DNA of 49,054 nt from an uncultured Ruminococcus sp. (GTDB lineage: Bacteria > Bacillota > Clostridia > Oscillospirales > CAG-272): the NCBI GenBank assembly GCA_902782445.1, contig CACZNC010000025.1, positions 1-49,054 of the forward strand, read 5' to 3'. The notes under the pieces were generated by a model. That model was not told the DNA's origin. It searched no databases and saw only the letters and a list, made by a program, of their open reading frames with translations. The translations under genes and the position numbers were made by a program. Position 1 is the stretch's first letter. Each line of letters starts with the position of its first letter. Shown piece by piece: positions 26,376-34,952 of the stretch.

Positions 26376-27155
26376 TCAAAGCGTCTCCTTTGTCGTCAGC
26401 AGATAGCGGATCCCGACAGCCGCGGCGACTCCTCCGAGCGCTGCTGTCACGGCGACGGTCACAGCGTCCCATCGGGTCCCTGCGCCGAACCGGGAGAGGA
26501 TCGTCCCGCAGAAATTGTACACGGCGTGGAGGGCGGCGCAAATCCAGACGGAGCCCGAGGCGAAGAGGACGCAGGCGCACATCCCGCCGATGAGGAAGGA
26601 ATAGCCGATCTGCATGAACACGGCTGCCGGGGAAGCTCCCGCGAAGAGGTTCACGAGGTGGACGAGGGCGAATACCGCGGAGGAGAGAAACGCCGCAAGG
26701 AACGCCGGTCTTCGTTTCTCCTTCACGCGCCCGAAGCAGTAGGGGAGCAGAAATCCCCGGAACGCCAGTTCTTCAAAGCATCCCACAGCGGCGCATTCCA
26801 CGGCGAAAAACGCGATCACCGCAGGCGGGGCCTGGATCTCCGCCTTCCCCGAGAGGATCCCGATCCACGGGAAATTGTTCAGGGCCACGAGGACGGAGAG
26901 CGCGAGGACGGTCTTTTCGGTTGCCGGGAGCGGAGTCTTCCCTTCCCCCGCAAATTTGCCGAAGCCGAGGACGGGATATCCCATCCGCCGGATCAGGAGG
27001 ACGTACACAAACGCCCCTACTGCCCGGGTGACGGCTGTCTGGACGATGGGAAAGAGGGGATCCTCCGTTTTGACGACCCTCCCGGCGATCTCGAAACCGA
27101 CGAGGATCAAAACGGCGAGAATTACGGAGAGCCGGAGAAGTCGGTCACTCTTCAT
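26376..27155 (-). CDS. CPBP family intramembrane metalloprotease
   Basis: The 259-residue protein has about eight membrane helices. It carries the CPBP (Abi/CAAX protease-like) motifs: EE-x3-R in CFEELAFRGFLLPYCF near residue 130 and the histidine in AVFALVHLVN near residue 165, with a further His in ALHAVYN near residue 217. These residues form the intramembrane catalytic site. Substrates are unknown. The ATG overlaps the end of lgt by 11 bases, so the two are co-translated. Confidence 0.88.
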   Translation of the reverse strand: MKSDRLLRLSVILAVLILVGFEIAGRVVKTEDPLFPIVQTAVTRAVGAFVYVLLIRRMGYPVLGFGKFAGEGKTPLPATEKTVLALSVLVALNNFPWIGILSGKAEIQAPPAVIAFFAVECAAVGCFEELAFRGFLLPYCFGRVKEKRRPAFLAAFLSSAVFALVHLVNLFAGASPAAVFMQIGYSFLIGGMCACVLFASGSVWICAALHAVYNFCGTILSRFGAGTRWDAVTVAVTAALGGVAAAVGIRYLLTTKETL

Positions 27156-27918
27156 GCTTCCGCCTCCGTTTCGCCTCCCGCGCGATCAGAAGAACGATCC
27201 CCGAGAGGATCAGAAGGACCGAGATCAGCTGGGACGGGGTGAAGAACGGCACGACGGTCTTTCCCCTCTCGTCCCCGCGGAAAAACTCGATGAAGAACCG
27301 CCAGGCACCGTAGGAGACAAAATATATCCCCAGTCCCGCGGAGGGAAACCGCTTCACGAGGAACCACAGGGCGGCAGACAGGGCGAAGAGGAAGAGGGCC
27401 TCGTACAGCTGGGTCGGGATCGCGCGGCATCCGAGGTTCTGAAAATAGATCCCGTGGGCGGAGGGGAGTCCGTGACAGCAGCCCGCCATGAGGCACCCGA
27501 TCCGGCCGAATCCGTGTCCGAGGGCGACGCTGACCGTCAGCCCGTCCATCACGGCTGGGAATTTCACGATGTGTTCCCGCTCCCCGGTCTTCGGAAAGAG
27601 GATCCCTCCGACGCCGAAATAGACGGCGCAGAGCAGAGCGAGCCCTCCCAGGAATCCGCCGAGAAAGGTCGATCCCCCCGTTCCGTCGAGGGAAAAGGTC
27701 CCTCCGTCCAGCCAGTTGTAGACCGCCTGAAACAGCACGCCGGAGAGATATCCCCCCACGACCGCGCAAACGGCTGAGAGGATCACGAGATTGTGGAGCT
27801 TCGCGCTCAGTCCCGCCCGGGTCGAATACCGCCGGTAGAGGAGCATGGCCGCGAAAATACCGAGGACGATGAAGACCTCGTAGAGGGTTAGGCCGAAAAA
27901 GAGTTCGTTCGGGTACAT
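27145..27918 (-). CDS. lgt: Prolipoprotein diacylglyceryl transferase
   Basis: Lgt moves diacylglycerol from phosphatidylglycerol to the lipobox cysteine, the first step in lipoprotein maturation. The 257-residue protein has about seven helices. It shows the family's HGFGRIGCLMAGCCHG core, with the essential HGFGRIGC signature, and further QLYEALFLF and RFFIEFFRGDER motifs. Three lipoproteins encoded in this window would be its substrates. No Shine-Dalgarno sequence is seen before the ATG at 27918; the preceding bases are the T-run of a terminator. Confidence 0.95.
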   Translation of the reverse strand: MYPNELFFGLTLYEVFIVLGIFAAMLLYRRYSTRAGLSAKLHNLVILSAVCAVVGGYLSGVLFQAVYNWLDGGTFSLDGTGGSTFLGGFLGGLALLCAVYFGVGGILFPKTGEREHIVKFPAVMDGLTVSVALGHGFGRIGCLMAGCCHGLPSAHGIYFQNLGCRAIPTQLYEALFLFALSAALWFLVKRFPSAGLGIYFVSYGAWRFFIEFFRGDERGKTVVPFFTPSQLISVLLILSGIVLLIAREAKRRRKHEE

Positions 27919-27922
27919 AAGT

Positions 27923-27961
27923 CAAAAAGAGTCGGGGAAAGCCGGTGAAGGCCTCCCCCGA
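27923..27961 (-). terminator. Intrinsic terminator of the discoidin-type gene
   Basis: On the minus strand TCGGGG pairs with CCCCGA, with an inner GCC/GGC, and CTCTTTTTG follows. It lies five bases before the lgt start codon. Confidence 0.75.
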
Positions 27962-27979
27962 TCCATGTCCGTTCAGGGA

Positions 27980-30058
27980 TTATTTTCTCTTGGAGATCCA
28001 GGCAGAGCCGAGAACCGTCACAAGGACGATCAGGCCGCCGCCGATGAAGGAACCGCAGCCGGACTTCTTCTCTTCGGTGGTGGAAGGAGTGGTAGTCGTG
28101 GTCGGAGCGGGTTCTTCGGTCTTGGGCTCTTCAGCGGTGGTGGGCTCTTCGGTCGGAGCGGGTTCCGGTTCCGGTTCGGGAGCGGGTTCCGGTTCGGGAG
28201 CGGGTTCGGGTTCCGGTTCCGGAGCGGGAGCTTCGGCCGCGGGAGCGTCAGCGGAGCAGAGGACGATCTCGGAAACCTGCATGGTGCCGGAAACGGTCTC
28301 TTCGCACTCGAACTTGAAGTAGGAGTACTCGGCGGTCTCCGGGATGGAGGTCACGTAGTAGGTGAAGTCGGTCTCCTCGAAGAAGGTCTCGTCGCCGGAA
28401 GCGATGGGATCCCAGCCGGCGTTGTCAAGAGAACCGTAGAGGGTCCACTTGTTCGGGGAACGGCCGTTGTAGGAGGAGTTGTCGTTCGCGGTGGCCATGA
28501 TGATGCCGTTGATCTTGTACTTGCCGTCAACGGAAGCAACGGACCATGCCGGGAAAGCGTTGGTGCAGAACTTGGTGGTTACGTCGTCGTCCCAGAGGTT
28601 GCCGGGATTCTCGTCGCCGAAGTAGGTGGTGGCGCCGTCGACGAATTCATACTTCATGATGGGCTTGGAACCGATGGCGGCAGCCGCGGCAGCAGCTTCG
28701 TCATAACCGGTGCCGGTGCTGGAAACGGCGGGAGCAGCCGGAGCGGCGGGAACTTCGTATTTCAGTTCCGCTTCGCCCGCGGTACCGAACAGAAGGATGT
28801 CGCCGACGTCGCCGTGGCTGGTACCGGCGGCATATTCGGTGCCGTCAGCAGCAGTACCGGCTTCGTAGCCGAGGGAGATGTAACGGAACATCCAGTAAGC
28901 AGCCGCGCCTTCGACGGGCTTCACGATGTATTCCTGTCCCGCGTCGGCAGCAAGGCAGTCGGCCTTGTCGTAGTAGGCGAGGGTGGTCCAGTTGATACCG
29001 TCGTTGGAGCCCTGGATGCCGGCGCCCGCAGTTCTGTCGTTCCAGTCCACACGGGGCATCACGCGGACTTCGGTCAGAACGGTCGCCTGATCGGCAAGGA
29101 TACCGGTCCAGCAATCCTGACCTGCGGAAGCGGGGTCATAGTAGGTGGAGCCGTCGCCGTCCCACGCGCATTCGTAGGAAGCGGTATCGGACCACGCGCC
29201 GCCGCCGCCGATGACTTTACCGGAAACGGAGCCGTCTGCGGTATAGTTCGCGGTGCCGACGTAGTCGATGGTGCCGTAATACTCTTCACCGGTGCTCTTC
29301 TTCGCCTCTTCGATCACCTTTTCCTCACCGATGTAAGCGTCGGCGGGATGGCCGTAGAGCTCGATGTCGGCACAGTCGCCGTGGGTACCGACGAGGTTCA
29401 CGTAGCGGTACATGTTGTAAGAGCCGTGGCCGACCCAGTAATGGCTGAAGTCAGCATCCTTTTCGTCCATGACTTCCTTATAGATGTCGATGTACTCCTG
29501 ATTGGGCTCGGGGGTGACGATGTGGTAGTCGTTCGTCAGAAGAGCGGTAGTGCCGTAGATCTCCTTGTCGAAGTATACCACGTTGTGCCAGGTCTCGCCG
29601 TTGTCGTTGGAGCCCTGAATGGCCGCGCCGATGATACGGGATTCCTGACCGGAACGGTTGCAGATACGGACTTCGGTCAGCTCGTAGGGCTGGTCGAGGA
29701 GAAGGCCGCACCAGGACTTGGTGGACGCTTCATAGGGGTCGTAGAAGGTGACGGTGTCGCCGTCGAACGCGCAGGACGCGTTGTCCGTGCCGTTGGACCA
29801 GCAGTGGGTGGTGCCGTCCGCGGCAACGCCGACGATGACGGTGCCCTTGATGACGGGGTCGCTCTTGCACTCCGGCCAGTCGTAGTCGACGGAGTACGGA
29901 TAGCTGTCGCCGAACACATCGGCCATAGCATCCGGAGCAAGGTCCTCAATGCACTTCCACGGGGTCTCGCAGTCCATATTTTCGGGTCCGGCCCAAACAT
30001 TGACAGCGAGAGCGAGAAGCAGCACGGAGGAGAGAACGAGGGTTAAGACTTTCTTCAT
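27980..30058 (-). CDS. Surface protein with discoidin (F5/8 type C)-like domains and Pro/Glu stalk
   Basis: A signal peptide (MKKVLTLVLSSVLLLALAVNVWA) is followed by three regions of about 150 residues with the look of F5/8 type C or galactose-binding-like modules. They share phrases such as CAFDGDTVTFYDPYEAS, CAWDGDGSTYYDPASAG, LTEVRV(M/C) and GAGIQGSNDG, and the third has WDDDVTTKF and NKWTLYGSLD. These modules usually bind carbohydrate. A stalk rich in PEPEPAPEPEPE near residues 610-660 precedes a C-terminal membrane helix and the short basic tail SKRK. The protein is probably displayed on the surface. AAGGAGG precedes the ATG at 30058. Confidence 0.78.
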   Translation of the reverse strand: MKKVLTLVLSSVLLLALAVNVWAGPENMDCETPWKCIEDLAPDAMADVFGDSYPYSVDYDWPECKSDPVIKGTVIVGVAADGTTHCWSNGTDNASCAFDGDTVTFYDPYEASTKSWCGLLLDQPYELTEVRICNRSGQESRIIGAAIQGSNDNGETWHNVVYFDKEIYGTTALLTNDYHIVTPEPNQEYIDIYKEVMDEKDADFSHYWVGHGSYNMYRYVNLVGTHGDCADIELYGHPADAYIGEEKVIEEAKKSTGEEYYGTIDYVGTANYTADGSVSGKVIGGGGAWSDTASYECAWDGDGSTYYDPASAGQDCWTGILADQATVLTEVRVMPRVDWNDRTAGAGIQGSNDGINWTTLAYYDKADCLAADAGQEYIVKPVEGAAAYWMFRYISLGYEAGTAADGTEYAAGTSHGDVGDILLFGTAGEAELKYEVPAAPAAPAVSSTGTGYDEAAAAAAAIGSKPIMKYEFVDGATTYFGDENPGNLWDDDVTTKFCTNAFPAWSVASVDGKYKINGIIMATANDNSSYNGRSPNKWTLYGSLDNAGWDPIASGDETFFEETDFTYYVTSIPETAEYSYFKFECEETVSGTMQVSEIVLCSADAPAAEAPAPEPEPEPAPEPEPAPEPEPEPAPTEEPTTAEEPKTEEPAPTTTTTPSTTEEKKSGCGSFIGGGLIVLVTVLGSAWISKRK

Positions 30059-30137
30059 GTTTCCTCCTTGAGCGCGCATGGACGCTCGTTTGTTTTCGGA
30101 GGGACGCTTATACGTCCCTTTTATGGCTAACAGTTGG

Positions 30138-30166
30138 ATTATACCACAGCCCAGGGAATAATTCAA
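30138..30166 (-). promoter_or_regulatory. Sigma-A promoter of the discoidin-type gene
   Basis: On the minus strand TTGAAT and TATAAT (extended as TGGTATAAT) are separated by 17 bases. The ~70-base leader carries a GGGACG/CGTCCC hairpin at 30101-30118. Confidence 0.8.
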
Positions 30167-30238
30167 GGGCTTTTACAAAGGAATTCGTTTTGAATTTGTT
30201 ACAAATTATACAGAAGGGGGGAAAAATGACAGATTTCG

Positions 30239-31207
30239 TCAGGCCCAGCTCATGGTGGAGGGCTTCGGTTCCTTCATGATGGCTTCCTTGAGGATGGCGA
30301 CGGCTTTGGAGAGGCCTTCGTCCGTCGTCATGAGGCTGTCCTCGTGCTCGATGGAGAGAACGCCGTCGTATCCGACCAGACGGAGGTTGGAGACGAGATC
30401 CTTCCACCAGGCGGCGTCGTGACCGTAGCCGAGAGCCCGGAAGACCCACGCGCGATTGATCTCGTCGCCGTAGTGCTTGGTGTCGAGAACGCCGATGCGG
30501 GCGGTGTTGATGGCGTCGACCTTCGTGTCCTTCGCGTGGACGTGGTAGATCGCCCCTTTGAGCATACGGATGGCCGCGGCGGGCTCCATTCCCTGCCATA
30601 CGAGGTGGGAGGGGTCAAAGTTCGCGCCGATGACGGGGCCGACCGCGTCGCGGAGCTTCAGGAGGGTCTCGGTGTTGTAGACGCAGAAGCCCGGGTGCAT
30701 TTCGAGGGCGATCTTCGTGACGTGATGGGCTTCGGCAAAGGCGGCGGCTTCCTTCCAGTAGGGGATCAGGACCTCGTTCCACTGATAGTCGAGGATCTTC
30801 AGGAAATCGTCCGGCCAGGGGCAGGTGACCCAGTTCGGGTATTTCGCGCCGGGATGGTCGCCCGGGCAGCCCGAGAAGGTGATGATGGTGTCGAGGCCCG
30901 CTTTTTCGGCGAGGAGGACGGCGTTTCTGAAATCCTTTTCGAAGGAGGCGGCGACTTCCTTGTCGGGATGAACGCAGTTGCCGTGCACGGAAAGGGCCGC
31001 GAGCTCCATATCGCAGCGCTTGAAGGTATCGAGCCATTCGGCGAAGGCCTTGTCGTCGTTCAGAAGGATCTCGGCGTTGGCGTGGTCGTTGCCCGGATAT
31101 CCGCCGCAGCCGATCTCAACGGCTTCGATCCCGGCGGCTTTCAGCTCTTTCAGGGACTGTTCGAGGGGCTTCTTCGCATTCAGGTTTTCGCATACGCAGA
31201 TTTTCAT
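30239..31207 (-). CDS. Sugar phosphate isomerase/epimerase-like protein
   Basis: The 322-residue protein has the xylose-isomerase-like TIM-barrel pattern. Likely metal ligands are seen at strand ends: EMHPG near residue 176, NFDPSH near 206, VHAKD near 231 and SIEHED near 290. The ATG at 31207 follows AAAGGAG. It lies 87 bases after a Gfo/Idh/MocA oxidoreductase gene in the same direction. Such pairs commonly work on the same sugar or cyclitol, with oxidation and isomerisation steps. The precise substrate is not readable. Confidence 0.85.
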   Translation of the reverse strand: MKICVCENLNAKKPLEQSLKELKAAGIEAVEIGCGGYPGNDHANAEILLNDDKAFAEWLDTFKRCDMELAALSVHGNCVHPDKEVAASFEKDFRNAVLLAEKAGLDTIITFSGCPGDHPGAKYPNWVTCPWPDDFLKILDYQWNEVLIPYWKEAAAFAEAHHVTKIALEMHPGFCVYNTETLLKLRDAVGPVIGANFDPSHLVWQGMEPAAAIRMLKGAIYHVHAKDTKVDAINTARIGVLDTKHYGDEINRAWVFRALGYGHDAAWWKDLVSNLRLVGYDGVLSIEHEDSLMTTDEGLSKAVAILKEAIMKEPKPSTMSWA

Positions 31208-31294
31208 ACTCAATTCTCCTTTCAACAGTTCGGAGGGGAGGGACCCTCGCCTCGGAGAGCTCCTCCCCCTTCAGTCAGTCGGTATCTGAACGGA

Positions 31295-32386
31295 TCAGAA
31301 TCTGTAAATATCGCCGGTCTTCGCGGAGGTGTAGATGCCCTCGAGGATCCGGGTGACGGTGTAAGCCTGCTCGGGCAGAACGGTGGGAGCGGCTTTCTTT
31401 CCGCGGACGGTGGCGATCCACTGGGCCATGTCCTTCGCGGAGGGATCGTTGTCGGACGCGCCTTCGTAGAACGCTGCTCCGCCGGCAGAGAAGCTGGGAC
31501 GGAAGACATACTGTCTGTTCTGGCGGATGCCGTTGATGCGGACGCCGTCCAGCATGTCGCCGCCGGCCTTGGTGCCGCAGAGCATCGTGCAGGCTTCGCG
31601 GACTTCGAGGGTGTTGAGCGCCCACGCGGCGTCAAGGGACACGGTCGCGCCGTTCTCCATGACGACGAAGCCGAACGCGGAATCCTCGACGGTGAACTTC
31701 GCGGGATCCCAGTCGCCCCAGGCGTTGCCCTGCTCGGTGTCGTTGTTGAGGGCGTGATAGGTGGTGCCGACGCAGTATTTGGGCTTGTAGTTGTTCATCA
31801 TCCAGAGGGTGAGGTCGAGCGCGTGGGTTCCGATGTCGATGAGGGGACCGCCGCCCTGTTCATACTCGTTGAGGAACACGCCCCAGGTGGGAACCGCGCG
31901 GCGGCGGACGGCGAAGGCTCTGGCGAAGTAGATGTCGCCGAAGGTGCCGCGGTCCGCTTCTTCCTTCAGGAAGAGGGCTTCGGAGGTCTGGCGGTTCTGA
32001 TAGCCGATCGTGAGGAGCTTGCCGGTCTTCTCGGCGGCGTCGAGCATCTTCTTGGCTTCGACGGAGTTGATCGCCATCGGCTTTTCGCACATGACGTGCT
32101 TGCCGGCCTCGAGGGCGTCGACGGTGATGAAGCTGTGGGCGCGGTTCGGGGTGCAGACATGGACCACGTCGATGGTCTTGTCCTCGAGGAGTTCCTTGTA
32201 GTCCTCATAGACCTTCGAGCCGGGGGCGCCGTACTGCTTCGCGGCCTTTTCCGCGCGTTCGATGATGATATCGCAGAACGCGACCATTTCAACGCCGGGG
32301 ACCTTCTTCAGAGAAGGCATGTGCTTGCCGTTAGCGATGCCGCCGCAGCCGATAATGCCGATGCGGATGGTGTCAAGAGCGCTCAT
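31295..32386 (-). CDS. Gfo/Idh/MocA family NAD(P)-dependent oxidoreductase
   Basis: The 363-residue protein opens with a Rossmann nucleotide-binding motif GIIGCGGIANGKH near residue 10. It continues with VHVCTPNRAH and the family EKP motif (HVMCEKPMA) near residue 98, followed by the alpha/beta C-terminal domain with GGGPLIDIGTHALDL near residue 177, where D and H lie at the active site. Members oxidise sugars or cyclitols with NAD(P). GGAGG lies ten bases upstream of the ATG. It leads a two-gene unit with the isomerase-like gene. Confidence 0.92.
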   Translation of the reverse strand: MSALDTIRIGIIGCGGIANGKHMPSLKKVPGVEMVAFCDIIIERAEKAAKQYGAPGSKVYEDYKELLEDKTIDVVHVCTPNRAHSFITVDALEAGKHVMCEKPMAINSVEAKKMLDAAEKTGKLLTIGYQNRQTSEALFLKEEADRGTFGDIYFARAFAVRRRAVPTWGVFLNEYEQGGGPLIDIGTHALDLTLWMMNNYKPKYCVGTTYHALNNDTEQGNAWGDWDPAKFTVEDSAFGFVVMENGATVSLDAAWALNTLEVREACTMLCGTKAGGDMLDGVRINGIRQNRQYVFRPSFSAGGAAFYEGASDNDPSAKDMAQWIATVRGKKAAPTVLPEQAYTVTRILEGIYTSAKTGDIYRF

Positions 32387-32445
32387 GTGAGTAATCCTCC
32401 GATATATGTATTTCTGTTTCGTGAGAGCGGAACTCTCCGAACAGT

Positions 32446-32474
32446 ATCATAAACGAAACGCAGAATATTTTCAA
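32446..32474 (-). promoter_or_regulatory. Sigma-A promoter of the oxidoreductase-isomerase unit
   Basis: On the minus strand TTGAAA and TATGAT are separated by 17 bases, about 60 bases before the start codon. Confidence 0.75.
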
Positions 32475-32565
32475 GTGCATCCATGCAAATAAAGAATCAA
32501 AACCGGATTTTCGTTGTTTCTCACAAGATTCCACGGAAAACTTTGTGCAGGATTCCGGGGAGATC

Positions 32566-32605
32566 AAAAAATCACCGCGGCTCTCCGGGGAGGGAGAATC
32601 GCGGC
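32566..32605 (-). terminator. Intrinsic terminator of the rnf operon
   Basis: On the minus strand CCGCG-A-TTCTCC pairs with GGAGAG-C-CGCGG around a short loop, followed by TGATTTTTT, just after rnfB. Confidence 0.8.
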
Positions 32606-32615
32606 GAAATGAAGT

Positions 32616-33467
32616 TCAGCTTGATTTTTTCGTCTTGTCGGCGTTATCGCGGCGGATGACGAGGCCGTACTGCCCCTGAGTCTCGCCGGACCAGATGATG
32701 TGCCGGGGGCATTTGTCCACGCAGGTGTTGCAGCCGGTGCATTTGTCGTAGTCGATCCGGGCCACGAAGCTGTCGACGGTGATGGCTCCGTTGGGGCAGT
32801 TCTTCTGGCAGAGCCTGCACGAGATGCATCCGACGTCGCAGACCTTGCGGGTGTTCTTGCCGTCGTCCACGGACATGCACCCGACCCAGTGCTTCGCGTC
32901 GAAGGGGATCAGCCGGATGATGTTCTTCGGGCAGGCTGTGACGCAGACGCCGCATCCGCGGCATTTCTGGTAATCCACGGCGGCGACGCCCTCCACCACG
33001 GAGATCGCGTCGAAGGGACAGGCCGCGACGCAGGTGCCGAGCCCGATGCAGCCGTTCTTGCACATCTTGTCCCCGCCGCCGATCCTTGCCGCGGCCACGC
33101 AGTCGGGAACGCCCTCGTAGATATATTTCTTCCGCGCGTATTCGGAGGTGCCGGAGCACATGACCTGCGCGCGCATCCGAACGGTGGGAGCGGGATCGAC
33201 GCCCATGACGGCTCCGACCTTCGCAGCGACTTCCGCGCCTCCGACGGTGCAGGCGTTGACCTTCGCCTCGCCCTTCGAGATCGCCTCGGCAAGGGCGGAA
33301 CAGCCGGAATAGCCGCAGCCTCCGCAGTTCGCGCCGGGGAGGCATTCGAGGACGCGCTCCGCTTTCTCGTTCTTCTCCACGGCGAAGATCCGCGAGGCGA
33401 CGGCAAGCAGCGCGCCCATCAGAAGGCCGAGGCCAATGAAGATCAGAACCGGAATGATAATGCTCAT
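32616..33467 (-). CDS. rnfB: Rnf complex subunit B
   Basis: RnfB takes electrons from reduced ferredoxin and feeds the membrane Rnf complex. The 283-residue protein has an N-terminal membrane helix (IIIPVLIFIGLGLLMGALLA), then the Cys-rich CLPGANCGGCGYSGC cluster near residue 45. Four ferredoxin-type motifs follow (CIGLGTCVAACP, CRGCGVCVTACP, CISCRLCQKNCP and CTGCNTCVDKCP). The high cluster number matches clostridial RnfB. I use the ATG at 33467, preceded by GGGGAA; an upstream ATG at 33482 is also possible. It closes the operon, 85 bases after rnfA. Confidence 0.95.
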   Translation of the reverse strand: MSIIIPVLIFIGLGLLMGALLAVASRIFAVEKNEKAERVLECLPGANCGGCGYSGCSALAEAISKGEAKVNACTVGGAEVAAKVGAVMGVDPAPTVRMRAQVMCSGTSEYARKKYIYEGVPDCVAAARIGGGDKMCKNGCIGLGTCVAACPFDAISVVEGVAAVDYQKCRGCGVCVTACPKNIIRLIPFDAKHWVGCMSVDDGKNTRKVCDVGCISCRLCQKNCPNGAITVDSFVARIDYDKCTGCNTCVDKCPRHIIWSGETQGQYGLVIRRDNADKTKKSS

Positions 33468-33552
33468 GTGATGATTCCCCATCCTTCCATGAATGAAGTG
33501 AAGTTTCCTTCGTCCCCCGGCCGGTCGGGGAGTGCGCGCGGCGGGGACCGGA

Positions 33553-34131
33553 TCAGAATTTCATGCCGGAGAACCCGGAAAACGCCATTGCGGCAAGGCC
33601 CGCCGAAATGAGGAGCAGCGGGAATCCGCGGAACGCCTTCGGAGGATCCGCGAAATTGAGTCTCTCCCGCACGCCGGCGAAGACGCAGATCGCCATCGTG
33701 AAGCCGATCGCGGCGGAGAAGCCGAAGACCACGCTTTCGACGAAGGAATACCCCTCCTCGATGTTGACGAGGGCCGCGCCGAGGACAGCGCAGTTGGTGG
33801 TGATGAGCGGGAGGTAGATGCCGAGGGCGGAATACAGCACGGGGACGTACCGGCGCAGGAACATCTCGATGAACTGGACGAGGGTCGCGATCACCAGGAT
33901 GAAGGCGATGGTCTTGAGGTATTCCAGTCCGAAGGGCGCCAGCAGGAACCGGTAGACGGCCCAGGTCGCCGCGGAGGCCAGGGTCATGACGAAGGTGACG
34001 GCCATGCCCATGCCGAGGGCGGTGGAGGGTCTGTCGGACACGCCGAGGAAGGGACAGCACCCGTAGAAGCGGGAGAAGATGAAGTTCTGGGTCAGAATGG
34101 CCGCGAACATGATCATGAGGATATTGCCCAT
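33553..34131 (-). CDS. rnfA: Rnf complex subunit A
   Basis: The 192-residue integral membrane protein has six helices and the RnfA/NqrE features FIFSRFYGCCPFLGVS near residue 18 and LITTNCAVLGAAL near residue 88. The two half-membrane cysteine regions, one in each, bind an iron-sulfur centre shared with RnfE in the membrane core of Rnf. It starts one base after the rnfE stop, so translation is coupled. Confidence 0.96.
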   Translation of the reverse strand: MGNILMIMFAAILTQNFIFSRFYGCCPFLGVSDRPSTALGMGMAVTFVMTLASAATWAVYRFLLAPFGLEYLKTIAFILVIATLVQFIEMFLRRYVPVLYSALGIYLPLITTNCAVLGAALVNIEEGYSFVESVVFGFSAAIGFTMAICVFAGVRERLNFADPPKAFRGFPLLLISAGLAAMAFSGFSGMKF

Positions 34132-34132
34132 A

Positions 34133-34936
34133 TCATTCGCCTCCCTTTGCTTCTTCTTCGGTCTTTTCCGTCTCCGCTTCCGCGGGCGCGGGGGCTGCGG
34201 GAACGGGTTCCGCGTGAGGTCTGCGCACGATCTTTCCGGTATCGGGGTCGCGCATCAGGACTTCGTGATACCCGCCGTCGATGGCGTCGAGCTCGAGCTT
34301 CCTGCGGCGTTCTCTCTCCTCGGAGGAGGTACGGATCTTCTGGACCGCCGCGATCAGGAAGCCGAGGGTCAGAAACGCGCCGGAGGGCATGAGGAAGATG
34401 GAGGCGGGGCTGTACCAGTCTCCGAGGATCCTCACTCCGCCCGTGCCGTCCGCGCCCGCGAACAGTCCGCCGCTCCCCAGCAGTTCCCGCACGAAGGCGA
34501 TGGCCACGAGAGCGAGGGTGAAGCCGATGCCCGTCGCGATCCCGTCGCAGAAGGAGGCGAGGGGGGGATTTTTCGAGGCGAAGGCTTCCGCCCGGGCGAG
34601 GATGATGCAGTTGACGACGATCAGCGGGATGAACAGGCCGAGGGCTTTGTTGATCGCGGGGAAATAGGCCTTGATGAGCAGCTCCACCGCGGTGACGAAG
34701 CCGGAAATGATGACGATATAGGACGCGATGCGCACCTGCTTCGGGATGATCTTCCGCAGGAGCGAAATGAACAGATTCGAGAAGGAGAGGACCGCGATGA
34801 CCGCGACTCCCATGCCGAGGGCGTTGGTCACCGAGGTGGTGGTGGCCAGCGTCGGGCACATGCCGAGAAGCTGCACGAACGTGGGGTTGTTCGTGAGGAT
34901 CCCCTCCTTGAAAATCTGAGGAATCGTTTTTTTCAA
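34133..34936 (-). CDS. rnfE: Rnf complex subunit E
   Basis: The first ~200 residues form the membrane part, with FVQLLGMCPTLATTTSV near residue 22 and LIVVNCIILARAEAFA near residue 112, the RnfE/NqrD counterparts of the RnfA motifs. The C-terminal ~60 residues are a cytoplasmic tail rich in Glu, Ala and Pro (PVPAAPAPAEAETEKTEEEAKGG), longer than in most RnfE proteins. It lies 16 bases after rnfG. Confidence 0.95.
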   Translation of the reverse strand: MKKTIPQIFKEGILTNNPTFVQLLGMCPTLATTTSVTNALGMGVAVIAVLSFSNLFISLLRKIIPKQVRIASYIVIISGFVTAVELLIKAYFPAINKALGLFIPLIVVNCIILARAEAFASKNPPLASFCDGIATGIGFTLALVAIAFVRELLGSGGLFAGADGTGGVRILGDWYSPASIFLMPSGAFLTLGFLIAAVQKIRTSSEERERRRKLELDAIDGGYHEVLMRDPDTGKIVRRPHAEPVPAAPAPAEAETEKTEEEAKGGE

Positions 34937-34952
34937 AGTCGGCTGCCTCCTG

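Noticed and set aside
24652..26580. A 642-codon minus-strand frame
   Set aside because: It is antisense to the sigma factor gene, which has clear sigma motifs. The translation is Arg/Pro-rich with no domain.
27965..30046. A 693-codon plus-strand frame
   Set aside because: It mirrors the discoidin-type gene; its Gly/Ser tract is only the complement of the Pro-Glu stalk codons.
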